Shown piece after piece: positions 34,270 through 44,365 of a DNA stretch of 64,000 nucleotides. Made by a program: the position numbers and the translations under genes. The DNA comes from Polyporus tsugae. Its lineage: Eukaryota > Basidiomycota > Agaricomycetes > Polyporales > Polyporaceae. Where the stretch lies: contig JAHRBS010000006.1 in assembly GCA_024305745.1 (NCBI GenBank), positions 1,738,501 through 1,802,500 of the forward strand, read 5' to 3'. Every line of letters starts with the position of its first letter. Position 1 is the first letter of the stretch. The notes under the pieces were generated by a model. It ran no database searches, had not been told where the DNA came from, and saw only the letters and a program-made list of their open reading frames with translations.

Positions 34270-35901
34270 ATGGTCAACGCGTCTACCTTGCTTGGAGTTG
34301 TCCTCCTCGCCCGCCACGGCGACCGTTTGGAGTTCTTCCAGGACCCGTTCACCTACAACCCTGCGCAGACCTTCCTTACGCCTCTAGGAAGTGTACGTAT
34401 CACACTTCTGCCTCTGTTGTGTGGTCTCTGACATCAAATACTCGCTAGGTGCAAGAGCTGCAGCTGGGCTCGTTCCTCCGCTCCCAGTACCTCGACCCGA
34501 CGTCGTCTACGTTCCTCACGGGTATCAGTTACGATGTGGCGAACATCACCCAGCTCAACGTCCGAGCGGACGCTGGTGGGGAGGGTGCTGTTATCCTGGA
34601 ATCGGCGTATGGGCTTCTGGGGGGACTGTTCCCGCCCACCACGGACAACAATATCACTCTCGCGAACGGGTCGACTATTGTCGGCCCCTTCGGAGGGTAT
34701 CAGTACATCCCCGGTATGCCGTGACATGCCATCTTTATTGAACCTTCTATCTAAACCTTCATTGATAGTGGAGAGCGTGGAACAGAACCTCGACATTTCC
34801 CTCAACAGTTTCACGTCGTGCCCGGTAGGGTTTCTCATGGTCATCGAGGCGCAAGGATGTAGCACTCAATGCTCCGGCGCAGAACTTCGACAACCACATC
34901 AACCAATTCTACTCCTCCGGGCCCTTCTTGACAGAAGCAGACATCGCTGCTCCGTTCTTGCAGCAGCTCCAGCCGTTTTTGGGCAACCGCTCCACAAACT
35001 TCACTAACATGGTATGTCCCTCTCCTTGTCTTGCTACCGCGACCTCCCCGAACGTTCAACTGACCTTCCGTTCTTAGTTCAATGTAGGTCCCTGTGTCGA
35101 TCGAGACAATGTGCTACCCATCTCAAGAAACACATCTAGATCTTCGACTACGTGAACGTACAGTCCATCCACAACGCGACGTTCTTCCAGCAACTCCAAG
35201 CGGCGCTGCCCACCGCCAACGCACAGGCGTACGGTTTCGCAAACTTCCACGAGGGCGGTGTCTTCAGCGACGGATCCCCCGGCGCCATTGGCAACAGTGA
35301 GTGTCCTTCCCTTGACTAACAGCACCATAACTCTGCGACCTGCTAACGAATATCTGCACCTCAATTCAGTCGCGATCAGGACCATCCTCCCGTCCATCAT
35401 CTCCTCGCTCCAGGGCTTCGCGAGCGGGGGCGCTGTTAAGCTCATGCTGAACGAGATCAGCTACAAGCCGTTCATCAGCTTCTTCAACGTCACCCAAGCC
35501 GCCACCAGCCAGTCCTTGCTTGGCGGTATCGGTACGCCCGTTTTATTCGACTTCCCTACGCTCCTATCGTTAACGCTCCTGTTCCCTCTCAGTGGACTAC
35601 GCTTCTGCCGTCGCCATTGAGCTCCACAGCGCTAACTCTAGCAGCGAGCCGACGGTGAACGTGCGCTTCAAAAACGGCACCACCGACCCCACCTTCCACA
35701 ATGTGAAGATCTTCGGCCAGCACTCTCTGCCCCTCTCGCAGTTCGTCAGCAGGCTTGCCGTACGTCCCTTCCAGCTTGCTTCACGTACGGCGCGCGCTCA
35801 CACCACGTTCTTTGCAGCCCATCGCGGTCAACAGCACCCAGGAGTGGTGCACCGCTTGCAACCAGACGTCGCTCCGTGGATGTTCGGTATTCCAATCCTA
35901 A
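34270..35901 (+). CDS. Histidine acid phosphatase (phytase-like, branch 2)
   Basis: Hydrolyses phosphate monoesters through a phosphohistidine. Exons 34270-34392, 34449-34713, 34769-34824, 34883-35011, 35078-35083, 35140-35296, 35370-35531, 35593-35759, 35818-35901; 382 aa. The catalytic RHG motif is in VVLLARHGDRLEFFQ (residues about 11-24), then SYDVANITQLNVRA, FTSCPNFDNHINQFYSS, FDYVNVQSIHN, FASGGAVKLMLNEISYKPF, VRFKNG, and the paired Cys of EWCTACNQTS near the C-terminus. Exon 5 is a 6-nt micro-exon (Phe-Asn). Family members are usually secreted, but no signal peptide precedes the RHG strand with this start, so a missed upstream exon or an intracellular form are both possible. The expected C-terminal HD/HE proton donor is not obvious. 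Confidence 0.88.
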
Positions 35902-36606
35902 AGTCTAGGTGCTAGTAGGTGTAATGTAGTCTAAGAAATGTCTTGGGACGATGGCGCCGCAGTAGTTGACGATGTTTGACGACTTACGTTATATAATTAA
36001 ACACGTTTGCTCTCTGCGACTACTGCACTTCCTACCGCTGGACGAGCTCTTCCATGAATCGAGACCTGGCCGCTTCGGGCCACTAAGTGGAAGCATCGCC
36101 ACCACAGACCCTGAGATTGTCGGAGATAGAAGACGAGAAATGCGATGAACAGGAGCGGCAGCGGCGGTAGCACAGGGATCTCAAGGTTCGTACCCGAATG
36201 CGTTTGTGTCCTGAGGCTAAGTCTAGAGATATGCGGTATACGGTAGTACCGGAATACTTGCCAGTGTTGAAACGCCAACAGATCTGATACTTAAACTCAT
36301 AAATTCCTCGACCTGGCAATAAATCGTGACCTAGAGAGTGCAGGACTATACGCAGGGCTCGGCGCGCAGGGCGCAGAACGATAAAGATTCGGGCAACGCC
36401 CCGTCGGAAAGTATGAGACAAATTCGTTACAATATTACAAAGTAGCAAAGCGAGACTACGTAACGGAATCCGAAGGACGGAGCCGCTGTTAACTTACAGT
36501 AGTAGGCCCACCGGTAACATACATATGTACGCACCAGCTGCCTCTTGTCTAGGTATCACTTAGGTCTATCTTCCGTCTGAGAATTTCGAGATTCGGTGGG
36601 GATGAT
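35902..36606. other. Intergenic, 3' flank of P450 copy 4
   Basis: From about 36310 it is the duplicate of 20210-20529. No gene recognised. Confidence 0.5.
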
Positions 36607-38735
36607 TCACGCCACTTCCATATCCTCCTCGCTATTTCTCCTCAGGCCCTGGGCATGTGCCATGACCAATGTCGCGGCCTCCGCCGAACGAGGCTTAATG
36701 GTGCATCGACAGTCTTCCGGGTACCTGGCACGGCAGAAGAAGTCATTCACAATAACTACATGCTTCGGGAAGAGAGGAAGGTACATACGATAAAAATCCG
36801 GGTGTCTGACCGTGCTCGATGGTGATAGGGCGGCCATCTGTGTCGAGGGCGGGCGTGATGTCGAACACATGGAGGATCGAGGCTGCATGTATGAATAACG
36901 ACGCTTCTGCGAAGTGTCGCCCCGGGCAGACCCTACAACCGACCGTACGGTGAGTTTACGACACAGTACGACCCTATCCTGACGAACCTTCGCCCAAAGC
37001 CGAAGACGAACGCGAGCGGATCCTGGATAGACGGGTCGAGCTTCCCATCCCGAATGAAACGTTCTGGGCGGAAGGCGTAAGGGTCTTCGTATACTGCGGG
37101 GTCATGCATACAGGCCCTGCGCAAGAGACAGTGTCAGCATGCAGATGGTTGGCGGAGAGAACGAACAGACTGACCATATGTTCGGCAATAGGACTGTTCC
37201 CGCAGGGATGAAGTACCCGTGCAGGTCGTCGTCAGAGGTAACTGCGTGTGCCACACTAAGCGGGACCACGGTATGCCATCGCAAGGTCTCCTTTATGATC
37301 GCATTCACGTATACTAATGATTTCAAATCGCTGAATTCGGGCATGCGACCAGGACCGACGACGGCGTCGAGTTCGGCTTGCGCCTTCTTCTGAGCGTGGG
37401 GGTGTAGAGACAGGGCGAGGAATAATGATTGGAGAACGATAAATGACTGCAATCAAAATCCCAAGTCAGCCTTCGGGTGCGCCTTTGGGATACCTTACTG
37501 CGTTTACCGTGTCTGCTCCAGCTGGAAACAACAAAAATTGTTAGCCCGTGAGCGCTGGAGAAATGTCTGTGGCTCGGTGTGCTCACCCTCGTAGCTCGCA
37601 AGACCTATGCCCTTCGCCATTTCTTCACGCTCGCTTTCTGGTTCGTCATCATCCCCAGCAACAGCCAGTGTCTTGGCGATGATAGAATCGAGAGCATCAC
37701 CATGCGCCTTGTTGGGGTTCGTCATCCCGCCCAATGATCCGATGCATCGACGAAGAGGTACCCACCATCGCTTCCCTCGTATGTGCGAAGGGTACATTCT
37801 TCACAGAATGAACTGCTGCTCGCCAGCGCTCGAAGTCTGCCTGCCACGCGAAACCGGGAACCCACTTGGGAACATATTTCAGGAAAGGTAGCACGTCCAC
37901 GATGTACTTGCCAGGGACGAGCCCTTGCGCGATGCCCTCGGCTGACACATTGAAAGCTGCCGCATATTTGTCGTGGTCATCGGTAAGGCCGACGCCGTAC
38001 ACAACGTTCAGGACTGTTGCGAGGAATGTGCTGGGGACGCAATTCGAATGGGGCCCCCTAACGATCTGTGATGGGCTTATCACTCACCAACGAATGTGGT
38101 CTTTGAGCTGGGCAGGACGCTCTAAAATCCGCGCGAGGAATTGGTGTGTCGCGGCGCGCGTAACCGGCTGGTATTGTTCGACGGCACTAGAGGTGAAATG
38201 CTGCCAGAAGTGGCGCCTGTAATGCCTCCATTGCTGACCGTAGGACATCAAAGCGAAGTTGCTATGCTGTCCGAGCCTGCACGTTTAGGTTGTCAGGGAG
38301 CACGGACACGAGCCATAAAACGGGCACGTAGCCGCTCACATGTCGAAGACCGGACTCTGCACTCTATCGGACGTATTGACTGCTCGTTTCTCAAGGTACT
38401 CATTGATGATCGCGGGACTTCCTAGGACAACAGTCGACTTCCCTAGGATTCGGAAGTGGATAATGTCGCCTATCGAACTTGAGCTGTTAGCCATTAACCG
38501 CTCAGTCGATGCTGTTCGACCCACCATACTGAGCGGCGAGCTCCTGAAAATCAACCCATGCCCTATCACCGGGTATGTTAAACATGTTGCCGACCAGAGG
38601 GAGGGAAGGTGGGCCGGGAGGGAAGGGACGTCCGCGAGAGCGTGCCCGCCATTTCACGATCGAGCGCACATATAGGACGTACAACAGAACGAGAATCAAG
38701 GGGACAGTTGGATAAATGTGCAGGTTGAAGTCCAT
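36607..38735 (-). CDS. Cytochrome P450 monooxygenase (copy 4, intact)
   Basis: ER-anchored monooxygenase, closest relative in the window is copy 3. Exons 38525-38735, 38340-38469, 38088-38276, 37766-38030, 37587-37707, 37508-37521, 37175-37446, 36988-37116, 36789-36932, 36607-36724; 530 aa with all borders GT-AG. Anchor at residues about 8-27, hinge [13 protein letters not shown], helix [12 protein letters not shown]-helix AGADT, ExxR KETLRW, FRPERFI, haem loop [13 protein letters not shown], tail [13 protein letters not shown] then a longer acidic end (NSEEDMEVA). Intron 8 begins GTTCGT directly after the FGFGRR codons. A TATA box sits 61 nt upstream, and a 40-bp tandem repeat about 140 bp upstream. 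Substrate unknown. Confidence 0.94.
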
Positions 38736-38795
38736 GTCTCTGACACTGACAGGCTAGAGGGGGGTATCGTCTTCAAGTCAAGCACTTGGTGCGTA

Positions 38796-38802
38796 TTATA
38801 TA
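38796..38802 (-). promoter_or_regulatory. TATA box of P450 copy 4
   Basis: TATATAA on the minus strand, 61 nt from the ATG, matching copy 3 exactly in motif and spacing. Confidence 0.6.
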
Positions 38803-38873
38803 GGTCAACCGGCGGCTTCGCCGAAAGACTCGGGTCTTCCCATGACGCTGCGACGTTCCCCCACGAGTGGTTT

Positions 38874-38953
38874 GTGTTCAAAATGACAAAGACTCTGGCC
38901 GCGGCTCCCATCAGTGTTCAAAATGACAAAGACTCTGGCCGCGGCTCCGATCA
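38874..38953. repeat. Two-copy tandem repeat, 40-bp period
   Basis: The block starting GTGTTCAAAATGACAAAGAC occurs at 38874 and again at 38914, near-identical over about 37 bp each. Lies in the promoter-side DNA of P450 copy 4. Not seen upstream of copy 3. Confidence 0.85.
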
Positions 38954-39684
38954 TGGGTTGCTCGTGCGCTCAAACCAACTATCGCTGACCCGACTGGCGG
39001 GCGGTATTAAACAAAAGAGGACGTAACCTCTGGTGCTAGAAGGTGCGTAGTTAGACAGGCTCCGCATTCTGTTTCCAGAAGTGAAGGGAATGTGCGCACC
39101 GTGTAGCATTCTGTTGGAGACCATAGTCACCAGAACTTCAAGTTCAATGCCCGGCGATAGACTAATGTCAGCGATAACCCGTGCTCCACAAACCGTGTCA
39201 CCGGGAGAATACCAGAGGATCCTTGCAATTTTGAGCTATGCCGTGGCGGACCTGAATTGAATCCCAGAGATAGTCATGAGGTCTTTCTCTCTGGCCGGAG
39301 TCACCATGGGGGATATACCGGACGACGAAGAACCGGTGGAGGACACGGGTTGCTCCACACGCGTACGAACGCCAGACTTCGCTTCTCCTGATGACGCTCA
39401 AGGCAGTCTGCGTGGAGTTGTTTGACATTTGCTGAGGTTTCAACCAGGAGCACATCGTGGGAAATGGAAACTAAACGATATGAGTTTTCAGTGTCTCCAG
39501 AACGTGTTCACATGTTGGAAGGCTGGGGTGGTAAACGATTGTCACGACTGTGAAGCGTAACGCCTGCAATGTGGGCTATACGACATCATCAAGGAGCGTG
39601 TATCTGACGAAGGAGTGCTTAGTACTTCGACTCGGATGACCGTACGACACGTGCGGCGACTAGTAACCTCGGCCCAGCCCCACA
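38954..39684. other. Spacer between P450 copies 4 and 5
   Basis: No gene recognised. About 39027-39180 is similar to 22870-23050 in unit A, including a short conserved minus-strand frame with GIELEV. Confidence 0.5.
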
Positions 39685-41780
39685 TTACAAGCTCGAGCGT
39701 ATCAGCTCCTCCACGCCAACCGTGCGAGGTTTGATTGAGCAGCGACAATCGACAGGGTAGCTTAGAGCGGTCAGTTAGTGGCATTTACATGGCAGCTCGT
39801 CGCACTCACGAGATGAGCCCGTCGGTCTGCGCTGGGGTAATCTTGATCGGACGACCCTGCTCGTCGAGCGGCGGCGTAATGTCGAAGACGTGCAACACGG
39901 ACGCGACGATGATGAACAGCCCCGCTTCGGCAAAGTGCCGGCCCGGACATATCCTACTCAACTGCCACTCAGCATATCTGGCTTGGGTTTGACTCGATGA
40001 CGTCGCCAGGATGGCTGGCCCAGCGCGACGCACCTTCTCCCGAAGCCAAACGCGAACGCCGCAGGGTCGCGAGCAGATACGTCCAGCTTGCCGTCGCGGA
40101 TGAAGCGTTCCGGACGGAACTCGTCGGGGTCCTCGAAGACGTCGGGGTCGTGCAAGCAGGCCCTGAATGAGGCAAACACGTCAGGCTCATCTCCCTCCTC
40201 CGACTCACCGCCTAGCTTACCACACGTTCACAGAGACGATGGTGCCAGCAGGGACGAAGTATCCTTGCAGCTCGTCGTCGGCCATGGTGCGGTGCGGGAT
40301 GCCCATCGGGGTCACGTTCTGCCACCGAAGCGCCTCTTTGCATAGCGCGCGCACGTAGACGAGGGAGGCCTGGTCCGCAAATTCCGGGAGGCGATGGGGC
40401 CCGACGACCGCATCAAGCTCTGTTTGAGCTTTCCTCTGGACGTCGGGATGGAGCGACATCGCGAGGAAGACAGATTGGACGGCGGAGAAAGTCTACATCA
40501 TAAAACATCTGTTAGGTTGCTGCTGGCGAATCCGATGTCAAACTACGCTGACCGTGTCGGCTCCGCCTAGAGATTGCCTTCGGTGAGCACGTGAAGCTAG
40601 AGTCGGGTAAGCCACTCACCCTCTATTGCCACAAAGGAGACGTTCTTGATAATCTCCTCTTTTGCTTCCGCTGTGGCACCCCCGACGTCGCTTTCATCGG
40701 GTACTCTCGAGAGCAGCCTCGCCACTACACTCTCAAGAGCATCGCCCCGCTCCTAGTGTGAAGTGCCTCGTCAGCAAAGTCCATGTCACCTGGCGACTGT
40801 GCATCTCACCATTGCCTGCTTGACGTGCGCGAAAGGCACGTTCCTGAGGGCCGCACTTGCTTCACGCCATCGTGCGAACTGCTTTTGAAACCCAGCACCG
40901 GGAACCCAGGGAGGGACGTAGCGGAGGAAAGGAAACAGGCTGACGAGGAACTTTCCTGGGATCAAACCTAGCGAAAAGCCTTCTAGCACAGCATCAATGT
41001 GACCGGCATAACGATTTCTGTCGTCGGATAAGTCGATGTCGAACAATACCTTGAGGATAGTCGCCGTGAAAGCGCTGGGATAATTGAGACGATCACTTTA
41101 GCAAGTATAGATGGCGCGCCGAGGGCAGATCGACTGACTAGCGTATATGTACCACCACCCCAGACGGGTCTTGCAAGAGCTTCAGCAGGAATTTGCGGGC
41201 GGTTGCCGTCTGCGTCTGTCGGTATACACTAATCGCTCGCATATTGAAGTGCTGCCAAAAGAGTCATCTATGTTGCCTCCACTGTTGTCCGTACGGCATG
41301 AGACCATAATTCATGTCCTGACCAACGCTGTGCAGTGGTGGTCACCACAAGCAGCATGGGGGCATGATAGCGAGAAGGACTTACAGTTCTACCATATGGG
41401 TCCTCGGTCTATCAGAGGTATTTGCAGAGTGCTTGTCGAAGAACTCGCTGATGGTCGCTGCATTTCCTAGGACGAGCATGAGCTGCCCCAACGCCCGGAA
41501 ATAGATGATATCGCCTACAAGGGGGGGAGACATCGTCAATGCACGTACTCTCGGATCTTACTGCTAGTGAAGCACCATAGTGGACTGCGAGATTTCGGTA
41601 AACCACCCATGATTGAGATGCCGGCATATTGAACATGTTCCCAATAAACGGCCAGCCTTTCGGTCCTGGGGGTAACGGGAGGCCGCACGTGCGGATCTTC
41701 CAATCAAGGACGGAGCGCACGTAAACAGACAACACAACTACGACGAAGAGTATTGGGATCGTGGGTGAGACGGATTCCAT
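39685..41780 (-). pseudogene. Cytochrome P450 with one in-frame nonsense codon (copy 5)
   Basis: Full-length ten-exon P450 (41576-41780, 41385-41514, 41139-41327, 40810-41074, 40620-40752, a 14-nt exon near 40555, then the exons for [33 protein letters not shown], and a terminal exon ending 39685). Exon lengths equal those of the intact copies where checked (130, 189, 265, 14). Exon 3 contains TGA at 41264-41266 inside the conserved helix C motif: WRQHR-stop-LFWQHF, where paralogues have WRxxRRxFWQ (CGA/CGC codon), consistent with a C-to-T change at a CpG. No second lesion was found. ExxR (KEALRW), FRPERFI and the FGFGRR/CPGRHF haem loop are preserved, so inactivation looks recent, or it could be an assembly error. 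Confidence 0.85.
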
Positions 41781-43126
41781 GTTGATCAAGCCGGACGAGA
41801 GGTGGGAGCAACTCTTGCTGAAGCCAGTCACTAAGATGTATAAGGGGCGGATGCATTCCTTGGAACGAACTTTGAACCAGGCGCACCAATGACGCTTGTC
41901 GTTTCTGTACGTGTGATTTGCGGTGTGAATGGGATGTCCAAGTCCTGGGGAGATGGGGGACCGTCGAGTCTGTTCATCCACCGTATTCCCGCCAGGCCTT
42001 GTGCTTCTTGCGAGGTTTGTCATTCCATAGACGCGGCCGAGCGAAGGAACTCGCCTCGTGATATCGGCTACTCTGGTCCCATGACACGTACGGCTGCTCC
42101 TAGGCTTCGTCTTGTTCACTTGGCCGATAAGATGGCACATCGATCATGGCACATCTCACGTCTAGGAGTGGGTTCTGCGAGGAAGTCATAAACTTATTAG
42201 AAAGCGATCGATGCCCCCACGTACATGGCCGCAATCATCGGTGAAGCATCTCCAAATTGCAAGGACTTCTCGCTCCAACAGGCTCTATGTAGCGGGCGCT
42301 CAACTGCGGGCATAGAACGCGTCAAGGCTGCGACTCCTTTGGACACGGTGAGTAGAACGAAGGTTTGCGAGTGCTAGCGCGCCTGAAAACTAGGTTTATC
42401 ATTGGGATTTGAGCCAATGAAAACACGGTTGCGGATCCAATAGAGACATCTGACAGGCATGGTAGCTGCGGTAGGAGCAGCGAGAGTTGAACGACGGTGA
42501 CTCGTTGGACGTTGAAGTTCAGCAGCGCAGTGCCGGGAATATCGAGGTATTGGTGGGGTGCTCTAGGACGGGTGGACGACAAGCAGGATCCGCTACTTCG
42601 GGATGTTTGTGGCCGTTTGGGGACCCTCTATCCAATCCTGATGAGGTCAAACATTGGTCATGGGCAGGAGGCAGAAGAATGTACGCTTGCCAGATAGCCT
42701 GAAAATGCAAATGGGAAATTGCTACCAAGGCGTGACAGAAGCTTTGCTGTGCCGCCTACGAAGTACCTGCAACATGGTATGATGTCACGCAAAACAGTTC
42801 TACGGTCAACGTATCAAGTGACGCCTACCTGTGAAAGTCCACCTCAGATTCCCAATCTACAGTTGTTGTTGATCGCATCCACGAATGACCTGTATGAGAG
42901 GATGCTGGTCGAGCATGAGCCATCGGCAATGGACTATTAGGGCATGCGCACAGACTGGGGCCAACGGATATGGTCATCAGTCAATATGATTCTGGTGAAA
43001 GTCTCGAACATTTGAGCCCGCCTATGATACATAATGCATGCAACTCGGATGCCGACAACAATACCTTCACATGGTAGCGTAGAATACTCAGTGAAAACAC
43101 CAAAACGAGAACGAAGAATCACAGGA
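41781..43126. other. Intergenic, no gene recognised
   Basis: Upstream DNA of P450 copy 5. A long minus-strand frame (41412-42140) merely continues P450 exon 1 upstream. A frame at 42322-42582 with LRR-like leucines (LLPQLPCLSDVSIG) could be an eroded F-box/LRR gene, but support is weak. Confidence 0.4.
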
Positions 43127-43877
43127 TTAGTACTAGAGAGGACGTCAGCGATAGAGTTTGACGTATGGGATAGATTCGAATAGAAACACACCAGCTCCCT
43201 CCTATCGAGGTACCACATAGGTCCATCTTCCTTCTTGTAACCCATATCCTCCAGTAGGTCCTCTATGGCTTGATGTTGATCTAGGGTGATATCGCACGTC
43301 TGCCTGTTCGAGATGAAGGTGACGATGGGGAGTTGGTTACCCCATACATCCCTTATGTCGATGAGGATTCCGGTATCCTCATAGAAGTGGTCCGTGAGGG
43401 CAAGCCAACTCTTCATAACGTCTACTGATCCGGGTATGCGGCTATAGTACCCCTCGGTGGCTGGCACACCGAGCCCGGTGTTCCTCGCCCATCTCGCCAC
43501 TGCGTCAAAAGTGAACGGTATACCAAGCCAGCAGAGGGGGATATCGGTGGGTGATTCGATGGCAACACATCGGGGATCGAGGCGGCGCGGCAGAACGGCG
43601 CGAGGAAGCATGTTACGAACGCGGTATTTCTGGTGTGCGAGTATGAGAATGTGTGATAACCTGGATGATAGAGCACGCATACTCCATATTCAAATGGGAA
43701 CGGCGGACGCTTGATCTTGGCCTGGGCTGGCCTCTTGGGTTCGGGGCTGACAGACCGGGATGAAGGTTCGGACTGGCCGCCGGACAGCTCACTGTCGTCG
43801 TCCAGCGATTGGTTGTGGGGTTGGGCGAAGGCGGAGGTGGAGGTGGAGGGACCAGGTGAATCATCGAGGTTGGACAT
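43127..43877 (-). CDS. Uncharacterised Agaricomycete-type protein
   Basis: Not recognised as a known domain. Exons 43683-43877 and 43192-43629 are secure; a 6-nt last exon (43127-43132) after an intron with CGCTGAC branch and CTCTCTAG acceptor gives 212 aa, but the C-terminus is uncertain. Residues 1-57 are Ser/Pro-rich and disordered. The body has a block ESPTDIPLCWLGIPFTFD, then LTDHFYEDTGILIDIRDVWG and a final LLEDMGY...MWYLDRREL. The alternation of acidic helices and short strands suggests a small globular fold. Divergently transcribed from the PD-(D/E)XK-like gene at 44366. The block resembles hypothetical proteins I recall from polypores, with no assigned role. Confidence 0.65.
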
Positions 43878-44365
43878 GGCGAATGAGAAAGAAAGAGACG
43901 TAGCGAGAACGCGCAAACAAGTGAGAGTACGATTGAGAAGAGTACGGCAGAGGCGTGGATGTGGAGGCGGGAGGATGTCGGGGGGCGCGGGGGAGAGTCG
44001 GACGAGCCTGGTCAGTCGGAGTGGTTGAACGTTGAGCGGGGGCTCTTGAGATATAATATATGTACATTCCCACAATCCCATGACCGCTTCAGGCAAAACT
44101 TGAAAAGCCTCAGGCCTCACCGCCAGCGCCAGCGTTCAACCCCATCGATATTCTCGACCATGACTTCCGACCTCCCGTCTACATCATCATCCTATCCGGG
44201 CATTCTGAGTCAATGTTCCTAACTAGGCTGTCCAGTGTCCACCAAAGATGGTCGTCCGTTCAATAATTCACAGCTCTATATACGTCCCCTTGTCGATCTC
44301 TTGAATCTCAGGCTGATCACCCCCCACGCTCTCTTCACCTTTCTCCAGCCTTGAACGGCATCTCA
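43878..44365. promoter_or_regulatory. Divergent intergenic region of the uncharacterised pair
   Basis: 488 bp between opposed start codons. A TATA-like run (ATATAATATATG on plus, 44049-44060) could serve the minus-strand gene. Confidence 0.35.

Larger units (their letters stand above)
36310..41780. repeat. Direct duplication unit B (P450 plus nonsense P450)
   Basis: Counterpart of unit A (20210-24240), same orientation, about 16 kb away. Contains P450 copies 4 and 5 and the conserved spacer. It is the more complete unit because copy 5 is full length here. Confidence 0.78.

Noticed and set aside
41412..42140. Long minus-strand frame of 242 codons
   Set aside because: It is the open continuation of P450 copy 5 exon 1 into upstream and intron sequence; the other paralogues start at the internal Met (MESVSP).
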